From assembly GCF_000182565.1 (NCBI RefSeq), contig NW_015971537.1, forward strand, positions 771,961 to 835,960: a stretch of 64,000 nt of DNA. Reading direction: 5' to 3'. Below are positions 49,824-61,255 of this stretch, piece after piece. The notes under the pieces were generated by a model that made no database searches, was not told the origin of the DNA, and saw nothing but the letters and a program-made list of their open reading frames with translations. Position numbers and translations under genes: made by a program. This DNA is from Spizellomyces punctatus DAOM BR117 (taxonomy: Eukaryota; Chytridiomycota; Chytridiomycetes; Spizellomycetales; Spizellomycetaceae). The first letter of the stretch is position 1. The number at the start of each line of letters is the position of its first letter.

Positions 49824-52496
49824 TTGGCGTTACAGCCCGCACTCATCACCGCCATCCGCGCTGGCCTCACCGGCCCGCTCCACCCCATCGCCCAACAGGC
49901 CCGCACCCTTCTATGGGAGACCAGCCCCGACACGTACACTACCGCCGACACGCACTTTCTTCAGGACTGGCAATGTGCAGATAACCTGCTGTGGCACCGT
50001 TTTTCAGTCTCCAAAGACCTTTGGCGCCTTTACGTGCCCCCTGCTTGCACCCCTGAGGTGCGCAAGCTTTTTCACGAGGGGGGAGGACACTTCGGATTCG
50101 AAAGAACCTACGCTAGAGCTGCAGCGCAAGTCTGGTGGCCGAAAATGGCACAAGATTTCAGAAAACACTGCGCAGGATGTGAAACCTGTCAACGCTCAAA
50201 AAGGGTACCGCAACTGATTCCGGGGTTGCTGAAACCCATACCACCAGCTCCGGGACGCTGGACAGTCATCACGACTGACTTCGTAACCAAGCTCCCACTT
50301 ACTTCCAGAGGGTACGACGCCTTTTGGTTAATAGCATGTAAATGCTCAAAGAGGATCCACGTATGGCCCCTCAAGAGCACTGCGACAGCTATTCAGGTCG
50401 CGGAACTCTTTATAGAGCGCTACGTCCCATTGCACGGCATCCCGGAGACCATTATCTCGGACCGCGACTCCAAATTTACGAGTCGATTTTGGCAGGAGGT
50501 CTGCAAAAACCTAAAGATTAATCAAGAGCTCACCACAGCCTACCACCCTCAAGGTGATGGACAATCAGAAAGAGACAACGCAACGGTCTTGCAGGTCCTT
50601 ACCACAATGGTCAACACCCGATTAGACGACTGGGACACCTTTCTTCCGGTTGCGGAATTCATTATCAACAATACGGTACACGAGGCGACAAAAATGATGC
50701 GATTCAGAATGGACCTAGGCTATGAGCCCCACAATCCACTGGCGGACATCGTCGAAAGGCCGTCAGAAACCAGAAATGCAGATGCGGAGGAGCTCTGTAA
50801 ACACCTCGGCGACCTAAACATCCTTATCCGAGATCTGATGATCGAAGCCCAGGATTCGCAGAAAAGATATTACGATTTATCGCGACGACATTTGGAGTTC
50901 CGGAGAGGAGATAAGGTGCTTCTGAGCACGAAAAACCTAGCAGGGTATGAGTCCAAGATCACTCCGAAATGGCTGGGACCAGTCACGGTGACCGACTGTA
51001 ACCCTCTCCGCGACAACTACAAGTTAAAACTGCCAGACAAGATGAGACGACTTCATCCATGGTTTCACATATCGAAATTACGTCCGTACCAGAAGCCTGT
51101 CGACGCCGAAACTGAGGAAAAGGTCGCGGAAGCACAAGCGGAGGATTCTGACGCTTCAGATGGCGAGTTTGAAGTGGAAGCGATAGTAGACCATCGAACC
51201 AGGCGCGGAAAATGTCAATTTCGAATACGTTGGTCCAGATACCCACCCCATGAGGATACCTGGGAACCAGAGGAAGCCCTAACAGAGGCTTCCGAAGCCT
51301 TAGAAGAGTACTGGAGATCCAGAGCTCCCACTAGCGCGCTAGTAGAGGACTCTTTGGTAGTCAGCCTTGCAGGCGACGCCCCGGAAGATACAGCTTATGC
51401 TTCCGACCACCAATGCTTTGCGGTTTATCCGGACGATAGCTCACGTGATAATCACGCCCTCTCACCAGAAAGAAAACCAGTTTCGCGTGGCTTACCTCAC
51501 CAGTCGAGAACGCCACACCAAGCCTCCCGATCACGCTTACGTGCGTCCGAGCTGTCAAAATCAGCCGGCGACGACCTTAAAAGGACGCCCCTGCACGCTC
51601 CCCCTCTTTTTTCTTCTTCAACCGCCCACGACCTACTTCCCTTACACACTCACTCTGCTTCACAAACCCCTTCTATCGACACCGAAACTAAAACTTCCAT
51701 TTCTAACACAATGAACACCGATCTCAGAGGACAAGCAGGAGTGAGCGTACCCTCCACGTACATGTCCGGCTACCCTTGGGAGGAAGACTCGGGCGACTTC
51801 GAGGCCGAGGGCGTGCTGGATCGCCTTGGGGTTGCGATCGCTACCTGGGTTCACTCCTGGGTTCATCAGCTTCGGACCAACCCCAACGCGCCGCTGCAGA
51901 CTCCAGGGCATGAGTTTTGGCTGGGAGTCGACGCTCCGAAACCTTACGCGGTGGGCCAGCCCCTCACAAACCACATTGCGGACCCCTACAGCAAGGCCAC
52001 CGATGGTGGTGAAGCAGCGGTCAGAATAGTTGCCGACGCGAAAAAACCCGGAAAAAGAGGGCGCCCAGCTCCGTGCGCCGCTTGGCTCGACCGCGGGGTT
52101 CCCCAACACGAGGCGGGAAGCCGAAAAACGGCTCCATTCACCGATTGGCCGAATGACGACGCCCACAAGTTTGCGTCCACCGTCATTGAAGCAGCTAGGA
52201 CGGTGCTCCTAAGGACGGCGAACGCAGCGGAAGCCTCTGCAAGGCTCACCAGACCCCGACATCACGAGCACGCGGAGTACCATTTTCGCGCGACAAACCT
52301 GAAAAGGGCCGCGGAGACCTTTACGGCCCTCTACGTAACCAGAACTGGCCCCGACGTGACCCCGGGTACCATCGTTCGTACCGCAACAGATCAAATCTGG
52401 TTTTGTTGCAACGTCGGTGGCCGTGCCAGTATCATCTGGGTCGTGAACCAAGATGCAGATGAAGCGGACCCCACAGATCCGGTACTGACCTGGTAA
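49824..52496 (+). pseudogene. Gypsy integrase, chromodomain and long C-terminal extension
   Basis: The integrase zinc region ends CAGCETCQRSKR. The DDE core shows TTDFVTKLPLT, SDRDSKFTSRFW and YHPQGDGQSERDNA. The GPY/F-like tail reads WLGPVTVTDC and HPWFHISKLRPYQ. The chromodomain reads FEVEAIVDHRTRRGKCQFRI and RWSRYPPHEDTWEPEEAL. After it, about 370 residues of unassigned sequence run to TAA, including a part that could start at the ATG near 51,711 (MNTDLRGQAGVSVPSTYM). The extension has no recognisable envelope features. The same frame is shared with the RT segment upstream. Confidence 0.85.
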
Positions 52497-52509
52497 TTGA
52501 CGTCCCAAC

Positions 52510-52890
52510 TGTTGGAATTAATTGATTGATTTCATCGAAGTTGCCATGGGACGGTAACTTGAATAACTTAGCGAGTTATTAACTTATCGACAAGACCAAG
52601 ACGGTTCTAGAAAGCCCTGAATCCGCGCTACAAGCTTGTCAAAACACTTCGTTAGTTAGTTGCTTTATGCGCCCAAAATTAGAGGTCGAAGTCAGGTTGT
52701 CATCATGTGATCTGTACTATATTTAGGACCCCGTTTTTCTTTCTGTAATACAACTCTTTCGCTGCTCTTTCGACACAAAGTCCCCAGAGACGTTCTCTAG
52801 CGACGGCATAGCTTCTAACATGGCTATCCACCTCTCAGGTGCACCCAGTCTAGTTGTAGGATAACACCTATTTCTCGACTTTCCCCAACA
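52510..52890 (+). repeat. 5' LTR of the copia-order element
   Basis: A 381-bp repeat beginning TGTTGGAATT and ending TTTCCCCAACA. By base-by-base reading it is identical to the 3' copy except at 52,641 (A here, G in the other). It contains a TATA-like CTATATTTAGG stretch about 170 bases before its end. Confidence 0.97.
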
Positions 52891-52905
52891 GGTTATGAGC
52901 CCTGG
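52891..52905 (+). promoter_or_regulatory. Primer-binding site complementary to initiator tRNA-Met anticodon arm
   Basis: The bases GGTTATGAGCCCTGG immediately follow the 5' LTR. They are complementary to the anticodon stem-loop of fungal initiator tRNA-Met (GGGCUCAUAACC), not to a tRNA 3' end. Drosophila copia uses the same half-tRNA type of primer. Confidence 0.75.
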
Positions 52906-52976
52906 TTGCCTGTCAGACAGCTGAGAACAACGCGAATACGAACTACTGAGCGGTGTATTGAAAAAGGAAGCAAAGG

Positions 52977-55900
52977 ATGCCCCTGGACAGAACACCAGCG
53001 CAAAAGGGAAAGAGAAAGATGTCTCTTTCTGGTCAGTTTGAGGAGATTGAAGAGCACGCCAGAAGGGAAGCTCAGCAAGCTCAGGACGACGACATCAGTA
53101 GTTACCTGGAAGCTCAAGACGAGCCCCAGTACCTCACTCAGGAGTCCTTTTTGGAGTTCAAGGACGAGATGAGGATGTTCAGAAGAGAGCTTCTGAACAA
53201 TATTCAGGAAGTTTTGGGACAGAGGACCCAAACCCAGCCAGCTAGAGCCGCGGAAACACTTCCTACGATGGTGCAGGAGGTGCCATTCAAACCAGAGCAG
53301 AACTTGAGGCATAGGGATGCAGATATCAAGTCAGAAGGCTCTCGGAGCACATTCTCTCATGAGGAAGAGAAGCAGGTGCTAAAGACTTTGAGGGAAGAAG
53401 TCCCTCGCTACCATGGTGGTAGCAACACTAATAAGCTGCTAGAGTTTGTGCGCAAACTTGAAGAGTACTTCAGCATAGCAGAACTGCCCCCCAGACTGGA
53501 ACTGAAGGTTGCCACGTCAAAGCTGAAGGATTCTGCAGAGGTTTTTTGGGGGAACCACCTCACAGAGGTTGAGGAGGATGATCCAAGGCGAATCAGGACT
53601 TGGAGTCAGCTGCGGAAGGCTCTGCTTGAGCGCTTCACACCCCCAGATTACCAGAGGAAAACTCTGGAGAGACTTTTCGACATCTCTCAGGACACAGAGA
53701 ACCTCACCATTGTCGAGTTTATTGACCAGTTCACCAATCTATCCATGCAAACAATGGTGCTGCATGACGAGGTGATGAAGGTATTATTCCTGCGAGGATT
53801 GCGCAAGGATTTGAGAGCCAGCATTGAGGCAAATCCATCGAACTTGGACAGCATGGAGACGCTCAAATTGGCTGTTTTGAGACTGGAATACATCAACAAC
53901 CCACGGGTATTCAACCAGTCAAAGCAAGGGAAGAAAGCTCATGTCAATGCGGCTAAGACGAACCAATATGACGACCAGAAACAGTCCCACAACTCCCAGA
54001 GCTATGGAAAGGCGACCAACGGCACCAATGGCAAGAAGCAGACGATGCAGAAGACCTGTTTTACCTGTGGGAACCCAGGCCATCTTGCATACCAATGCGC
54101 CATGAAGGAGAAGAGCGGGTCGCAAACCACTGGAACAGCCAAGGGAGACAGTACAGCCAAGCTGGCTGTGGATAAACAAATGGATGGTCATCAGGACGAT
54201 GCGAAAGCCATTGCTTTGATTAGCAGGAAGCTACCACAGCAATCTTACAGCAAGAAGGTCCAATTTATAGTTGATTCGGGCTGTAGCCAGCATATGAGTC
54301 CCCACAAAGAACTCTTTGTCAATCTGAGGCCCATTTCACGACAAATTGTGCTTGCAAATGACGAAGTTATCAATGCAGAAGGCATTGGTACTATCCCCCT
54401 GGAGTTGGAGACTCCAGGACAGCAACATCAACGGCAGGTGGTGTTGCAGGACGTCCTGTATGCCCCAGAGTTGGGCTGCAATCTTCTGTCTATCAGAGCC
54501 ATTATTGACAATGGCATGGACGTCACCTTTTCGCAGTCTGGAGGAGTGGAATTCCATCTAGATAAGCGATTGTTTGCTGCAGGAAACAGGGAAGGGGAGC
54601 TTTACAAGCTTGCTGCTTACCCTGGCAGCGCGAGCTGTGACTCCCAAGTGATGGGAGCTGAAGTACAGCATGAAGACCAAGCTTTGGGTCGCCCTGAGAA
54701 GCAGGATGGCGGGAAACTGAAGCTGTGGCATCGGCGGTTAGGCCATTTAAGTTATGGCAATTTGAAGACGCTCACCAGTATGGTTGATGGTCTTAATTTT
54801 GATGGCAAAGCAGTGGTTGAAGACCAGCTTTGTGATGGATGTCAGAAGGGTAAACAAACACGATTGCCCTTTCCTGAATCACCCAAGAAGAGTTACCAGC
54901 TTTTGGAGGTCATATGTAGCGACATATGTGGACCAATACGCACCAAATCGCTTGGTGGAGCCAGATATGTGCTCACATTCTTGGATCTTGGAAGCAGATA
55001 TAGCAAATGCTTCTATCTCGACTCGAAATCAGCGACGTTGTGCCTAGAAAAGTTCAAGGAATTTAAGGCCTGGATCGAGAATCTGACTGAAAGGACGATC
55101 AAGGCATTCAGAACTGATGGCGGCGGTGAGTTTGTGAACCACCAGTTTGATGCCTACCTCAAATCTGAGGGCATCACCCACCAAACTACGACGCGCTATA
55201 CTCCCCAGCAGAATGGAGCTGCTGAGAGATTGAACAGGACTCTGGAGGATAAGGTTCGGTCTATTCTGCATGAGAATAACCTTCCCCAGAAGCTGTGGGC
55301 AGAAGTCTGGGAATCTGCCAATTATTTGAGGAATTTGAGCCCGACCAAGGCGCTGCTGGAGAGGAAGATTACCCCCTCTGAGGCCTTGACAGGGGCGCGC
55401 CCTAATGTAGAGCATCTGAGAGCAATTGGATGTGTCGCCTACATGCAAATACCGAAGCAACTACGAGGGAAACTGGATCCCACATCAGCAAAGTTGATTC
55501 TGGTTGGTTATGGGCAAAATTCACGATGTTATCGACTGTGGAATCCCCAGAATGACACCATCTTGGAGTCTAGGGATGTGGCATTTGATGAGACGGTTAA
55601 AGGGCAATCTGACGCATGCTCTGAACTGATGGGTTCACTTCTGGAAGAAGAAGAGCAGGAGTTCCCTGTGGAGGAGATCCTTGCTGAGGATAAACAAGGC
55701 GACGAGACATACTACCTTGTCAAATGGAAGGGTTACCCCAGAACTGAGAGTACTTGGGAGCCATTGGAGCATGTCAAGGACACTGTCACACTTGACCTCT
55801 GGGAACAGCAGCATTTCCCCAGTGATTTGGAAGGAGAAAACAACGATGTTGACGCCTTCCATGCACACCTAGGAACGCCTTCAGGACCCCCCACCACCAC

Positions 55901-56231
55901 CACCACAGATCTGGAGATGCAGCAAGAAGGTTTCGGCCATGAAGACCCAAAAACACTTAATGGCGCGCTGCGATCACCCCAGAAAGAAGCCTGGATGCAA
56001 GCCATGGAGGCTGAATATGCATCACTGGTCGAAAATGGGACGTGGGAAATCATCCCCAGACCCTCTGGAAGGCCTGTAATTGGCAGCAAATGGGTCTATA
56101 AAACAAAGCGGAAGACTGACGGCACTGTAGAAAGGCACAAAGCGAGATTTGTAGCCAAAGGGTACAGTCAAATCCATGGATTGGACTATGATGAGACCTT
56201 TTCACCCGTCATCTCCTTCCCTGCTCTGTGA
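52977..56231 (+). pseudogene. Copia-order gag, protease, integrase, chromodomain and start of RT
   Basis: Gag is of the Ty3/gypsy retrotrans_gag type (TWSQLRKALLERFTPPDYQR, then FIDQFTNLSMQTMVLHDEVM). The nucleocapsid finger is CFTCGNPGHLAYQC. Protease: FIVDSGCSQHMSPH. Integrase: LWHRRLGHLSYGNLKTL, LCDGCQKGKQ, ICSDICGPI, RTDGGGEFVNHQF, YTPQQNGAAERLNRTLED. A chromodomain follows (FPVEEILAEDKQGDETYYLV, KWKGYPRTESTWEPLEHVKD). RT then starts with PQKEAWMQAMEAEY, SKWVYKTKRKTDGTVERHKA, RFVAKGYSQIHGLDYDETFS and PVISFPAL. TGA at 56,229-56,231 sits where related copia RTs have Arg (SxRLLxALAA). The start is the ATG at 52,977; MSLSG at 53,019 is an alternative. Confidence 0.9.
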
Positions 56232-56267
56232 CTGATCTTTGCCCTGGCAGCAAAGCATGGGCTTTTA

Positions 56268-57572
56268 TTGGATCAAATGGATGTTGCAACAGCATTTCTG
56301 AATGGCGAGGTTGATTCAGAGCTGTATGTGGAGCAACCCCTAGGAATTTCAACAGAGCACCCACCAGACAAGTTTGTTTGCTTGTTGAAGAAGGGTCTCT
56401 ACGGTTTGAAGCAAGCTGGAAGGCTATGGAACCATACCCTGCATGCGTACCTCCTCGAAAACAGCTTTAAACAGCTGGCGCACGAGCCTTGTGTTTACAT
56501 TTGGCAAGGGGAAGAGGTTCAGGAAGCCAAACCACATGAGAAAGATGAGTGCGCAAACATAAACAAATGGCTCATCATACTGGCGGTTTATGTCGATGAT
56601 CTGGTTATTGCAACCAAGTCAAAAGAAGACATGAATTGGGTCAAAACGACATTGTCAGCGCGATTTAAGATGCAGGATCTTGGCCCTATCCACCACATCT
56701 TGGGTTTAAGGGTAATCAGAGATGAACCGCGCAGCATTCTTTCCCTGGATCAAGCACATTACATTGGTGAAGTGCTCAGAAGATTCAAGATGGAAAACTC
56801 GAACCCAGTGTCGACCCCACTGGATACCTCTGTTCGATTTGAGGCTCTTGGGTCAAGGCAACCCATGGTAGATAAATCGAAGTACCGCAGTGCAATAGGC
56901 AGCTTGATGTTTGCTGCGATTGCCTCTAGGCCTGACATCAGTACAGCAGTTGGGATACTTGCTAGGCACTGTGAGGCGCCTGGAAACATGCACTGGACGG
57001 GCATAAAGAGGATATTTCGGTACCTGCAAAAGACAGCAAGCTACGGGCTTGTTTATCAGCAAAACAGCGACGATCTGGAAGCCTATTCCGATGCAGATTG
57101 GGGTGGAGACCTCTCAGATAGGAAGTCAACCTCAGGATGGCTTCTCAAGCTATCAGGCGGCGCTATTGCTTGGAAATCTTCAAAGCAGAGATGCACAGCA
57201 CTCTCCACAGTTGAGGCAGAGTATATTGCGGCATCAGATTGTGCACGAGAGGTTATTTGGATGAGAAACCTCTTAGCAGAGCTCGGGTTTTTGGAAGTCA
57301 AACAAGGCCCTACTGTGCTCAAAATGGATAACAACGGCGCGATGGAACTGGCAAAGAACACCCTGATTTCACAACGGACGAAGCATATTGATATACGCTA
57401 TCATTTCCTCAGGGAACACATCCAGAGTGGCGAGATTTCAGTTAGAAGATGCCCCACTCAACAGATGACTGCAGATGTTCTTACCAAGGCAATTCCTGCA
57501 CCGAGGTTTGCCCAGTGTTGTGTAGAACTTGGCGTTCAATCACTGGATGACGCAACAAACAAAAGAGCCTAA
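56268..57572 (+). pseudogene. Copia-order RT (rest) and RNase H
   Basis: This is the same frame as the upstream gag-pol, continuing after the TGA through LIFALAAKHGLLLDQMDVAT and AFLNGEV. RT boxes: LKKGLYGLKQAGRLWN and the catalytic AVYVDDLVIATK. RNase H: AYSDADWGGDLSDRKSTSGW, ALSTVEAEYIAASDCAREVI, KHIDIRYHFLREHI. The ending MTADVLTKAIPAPRF is typical of copia. Apart from the single TGA, the polyprotein appears intact. Confidence 0.92.
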
Positions 57573-57588
57573 GAATAGAATGGAATTT

Positions 57589-57602
57589 TGGGCGAGGGGA
57601 AG
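57589..57602 (+). promoter_or_regulatory. Polypurine tract of the copia-order element
   Basis: The purine-rich TGGGCGAGGGGAAG directly abuts the 3' LTR, at the expected site of plus-strand priming. Confidence 0.8.
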
Positions 57603-57983
57603 TGTTGGAATTAATTGATTGATTTCATCGAAGTTGCCATGGGACGGTAACTTGAATAACTTAGCGAGTTATTAACTTATCGACAAGACCAAGACGGTTC
57701 TAGAAAGCCCTGAATCCGCGCTACAAGCTTGTCGAAACACTTCGTTAGTTAGTTGCTTTATGCGCCCAAAATTAGAGGTCGAAGTCAGGTTGTCATCATG
57801 TGATCTGTACTATATTTAGGACCCCGTTTTTCTTTCTGTAATACAACTCTTTCGCTGCTCTTTCGACACAAAGTCCCCAGAGACGTTCTCTAGCGACGGC
57901 ATAGCTTCTAACATGGCTATCCACCTCTCAGGTGCACCCAGTCTAGTTGTAGGATAACACCTATTTCTCGACTTTCCCCAACA
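57603..57983 (+). repeat. 3' LTR of the copia-order element
   Basis: A 381-bp copy of the 5' LTR with one difference (G at 57,734). It ends directly against the coding sequence of the fibre-like gene on its right. Confidence 0.97.
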
Positions 57984-60900
57984 GTACCATCATCGTGTAC
58001 AGGCTATTAGTTGTAGCATTCATTGGCTGCTTCGTTGCCAGTGCTGTGTTAACAGCATTGTTGTTGTTAGTAACCGTTGTTGTCAATGAAGATAACGATT
58101 GACTAATTGGTGCAATATTGTCAATTACAAATTTCTGAGTTGCGGCTTCAATGCCAGCAATATAGAGCATTCCGCCAATATAGGCATCGGTCGAAACTCC
58201 AAGGCCTCCACTCACAACTAAATTACCTGAAGGGTCAAGTCTGAGAACATAACCTTTATCTTGGAATGAAGAGTACAGCCCAAACACTCCAGAAGGTAGG
58301 GTTCCATTCGATGAACCAGAAACATGGATGCCCCATGTCTGTGCAGTGCTAGTATTGCCTAGAGTAATAGCGGTAGCACTGGGGTTTGAATTTTGTGCCA
58401 TTAAACCACTTAGATTGAGAGAACTTGATGGTGAAATCAAGGGTTGATATGCGCTGAGAATTTCATCTTTAGGTACAATCCTGAAAAAACCGCCATTTCC
58501 ACCCATCAAAAAAGTTCCATCGGCCGGAGTTAGACTACTTATATTGTCAAGCAAAGGGGATAGGTTTTGTTTACCAGACAAACCTGTTGTTACAAAGGAT
58601 TCCGTGGCAACTTTGTTCGCATTGGTGTAAATACTTCCACCAACGTACAAATCCTTTGCTATACCGACACCACCAGGACAAACTAGGGCACCTGTTGTCG
58701 AAGAGGTTGATACGGTCGATGCATCCAGTGTAACGTTTCCAGTTGTTGCTGCAATATTGATTCCACGTGCGCCTTGTGATTGCAACCGAAGAAGACCATC
58801 GTCGTTCCTGAGTGTCATGCTTCGAGCCCCTCCATCCACGGTTCTCGAAGAGCCATTTAGAAAAAGAACACCTGAATTGGCTGAACCATTGTTTAGAAAC
58901 AGAATTGGACATGCATTATTCCCGCCGCTGCTGTTCCTTATAACAAGGCTCCTCAGACCATTTACAGGTGAGTTCCCCACTGTCATATCCCCTTCAGTGG
59001 TTAGATTTTTCCCAAATGTAGCAGACCCATCTGTGTCAATTCAAAGCCCTAATGAGGGCGCACTCGAAGTTCGAGAATATATGTACATAGGCAAATCCTG
59101 GGCACCGAGCCATGTTGCAGCACCGTTGTTGTATCCTAAGAATCCCGTTCCATCAAGACCAAGCCATGAACTCTTAGTTCCATCGAATGTAGAATATGTC
59201 ATGACCGATGAAGTGCCTGTCGAAGCCGGAGCAATACTCAATCTGGTTCCGGTGATTACTTTACCACCGATATTGCCTCCAAATGTAACATTGTTTGACG
59301 TCAAATTCGTAATCTGTGTTCCTACCCATGGTTTAATAACCTCGGTATCATAATCCCGTAGCATCGAGAGGTTAATCGCTTGTTGGGGGTGCTCATATTT
59401 GATGGTACGATAGCAACTTGGTACATCAAATAGTAATCGAGTGCAGCCTCCAATCGGGTCCGAAGCAATTGCAACATTGCTTCCAGGCTCTAAAGGCGGC
59501 ATGAAGGTAACAGGGTCGATTGGTTCGTATACAGGGTTACCTTCACTATCGAGCACAGGTTGCCCTTCTGAATCTCTTTGTACTTTTCGTTCTCTCTGAC
59601 CACCGAAAATCATTCCCCAAGGAAACGTTGAGACGATTGGGAGGATGGAGTTTACAGCCATGGGAACTGTTAACGGTGGCGATACCATTGCTGGAAAGGG
59701 TATTGTTGTCAGAGGGGTTGTGCCAGAGAGGATAACCACATTTCCACCAGGAACATCCATTTTTAACACTTCAGCTGTGTCAGTCTGTTCAGTATTATCG
59801 GTATCCCTTTGTTTGGACAATGGTGTAGGGTCGATGAGGGTAAAGTTATATAGCGGATAACTTCCTGTGATAATCAAGTTGGGTGAATTGGATACAAACT
59901 GCGGTGGTATTAAATTGTATGAAATCTGGTTCCCAAGAATCAAGACACTTCCGTAAGAATTTGTCGAACCAATGTAATTTCCCTTCAAGGTATCACCCAC
60001 ATGAAGAACGGTATCGCTTCCGGAAAGGGAACATGAAATCAAGTCTCCGGAAACACTGACACCGTTTATTCCACGTAAGTTTGCAGATAAAACGGCACCA
60101 TTTTTCTGAAGCCCAATCCCAGCGCTGATATTGGAACTTAAGACTCCATTGTTGAGAGTTAAATCAGGAGACTGTGCTGTTAAGGATAATCTGAAATCAC
60201 TGCCAACCCGTGTTATTCCTTGGGATGCTGTGAATATATCACGGATTGTATCACGACCTGACATTGCAAGCCCTGAATTCGCATCACATTTCAAACTCAA
60301 TTGTATATCGTTCTGCAATCTCTCAATTCCATTGCTACATGTCAGTACATCTTTTATCGTATCTGCTTTGACCATTTGGAGACAACTACCAGCCTCGGCT
60401 TTTAACGATAGTACCACATCGTTAGTTGTACCAGGTCTAATAGCAACTCCATTAAAATCCTGAAAAATCAGTCCTGAAACAAGTTGATTACCAATGATGC
60501 ATATGGTCTGGTTATCAACCAAAACCCCAATCTCGCGCCGTCCACTAAACTCGGGGCCGATAGCAATTGCACCTGTTTGACTGCCTTGATAATACTGACT
60601 CAAGTAGTCCTTGGACACAGCATACGAGCCTCCACCGATTGCTGGTAATGTACCGCTCAATTTCACGTTAGGCACTCGTAACTCCTGTAGCGTTGTCGAA
60701 TAGGTGAATGAAGGACTCCCACTGTATCCATAAGTCATGTTACCATACAGTATCTGCTCGTATCCTGGACTCTTCAAAGACAACTTGGAACCGGCTTGAC
60801 TGAATGTAGAAGTGTCGGTCATGAGTCGAATGGCAGTCGTATCTACCTCCCCTAAGACGTCTGTGAGTTCAGTCAGAGATGAGAAGCCGAAATCAAGCCA

Positions 60901-61255
60901 ACTGCTTCCGATGTCAAGGATACTGTCTGCTCCAGACGATGTCTTTATTGCCCCAAAAGCCTTGAATAGTTGACTTGTATTTGTTTCGAGTTCATCTGAA
61001 CTGTTCACCTTCAAACTCTTGTGAAGTTTGACACCGATTCCATTGTCACGATATAGTGGTTTCTTCAGCGTCTCTGGCGGTGGAGGGTCAGGAAAGTTGA
61101 CAGAGAGTCCGTTTTCGTTTATGATAAAACTATCATCTGCCAGTAAACCAATAGTCCTTGTATCTGCATCATGATATAATGGAAACTCGTAATTCAAAGG
61201 AACAACTGTCAATTTTCCATTATCCACTTTCAATTCATCATCATCAATTTGTATA
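57984..61255 (-). pseudogene. Virion- or tail-fibre-like gene, copy A, broken
   Basis: This is an intronless minus-strand frame. It is cut by TGA at 59,041-59,043 and truncated at 57,984 by the copia LTR; its 5' end lies in the N gap. The N-terminal half has short glycine- and leucine-patterned repeats reminiscent of a trimeric beta-spiral shaft (GIERLQNDIQLSL, GITRVGSDFRLSL, GINGVSVSGDLISCSL). A middle block reads VQRDSEGQPVLDSEGNPVYE, then CTRLLFDVPSCYRTIKYEHP. The C-terminal half has tail-fibre modules (GALVCPGGVGIAKDLYVGG, ATESFVTTGLSGKQ, LLDNISSLTPADGTFLMG). Lack of introns over 3 kb and the repeat style set it apart from host genes. It most likely encodes a host-attachment fibre of an endogenous dsDNA virus-like element. 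The family is not identified. Confidence 0.7.

Larger units (their letters stand above)
44513..52509 (+). mobile_element. Ty3/gypsy chromovirus-type retrotransposon, 3' LTR missing
   Basis: Domain order is gag, nucleocapsid finger, protease, reverse transcriptase, RNase H, integrase, chromodomain, which is the Ty3/gypsy order with a chromovirus end. All coding parts lie in one frame cut by TGA at 48,207 and 49,758. The coding region stops at 52,496, and only 13 bases remain before the copia LTR. No 3' LTR is found on either side of the copia element. The left end is approximate. Confidence 0.85.
52510..57983 (+). mobile_element. Ty1/copia-order LTR retrotransposon with chromodomain, nearly intact
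   Basis: The element has two 381-bp LTRs (TG...CA) differing at one base, a primer-binding site, a gag-pol frame with one in-frame TGA, and a polypurine tract. Pol order is protease, integrase, reverse transcriptase, RNase H, which is copia order. No target-site duplication is present: CCAAC precedes and GTACC follows. LTR near-identity implies very recent insertion or gene conversion. Confidence 0.93.

Noticed and set aside
51380-52496. Retroviral envelope gene after the gypsy integrase
   Set aside because: No signal peptide, membrane anchor or furin-like site is visible, and the frame is fused to the integrase.
42467-59043. TGA as a reassigned sense codon
   Set aside because: Several intact host genes end on TGA exactly where their family ends (PRP16, NAA30, BUD20, ferritin). 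TGA is therefore a normal stop here, and the in-frame TGAs in mobile elements are better seen as mutations.
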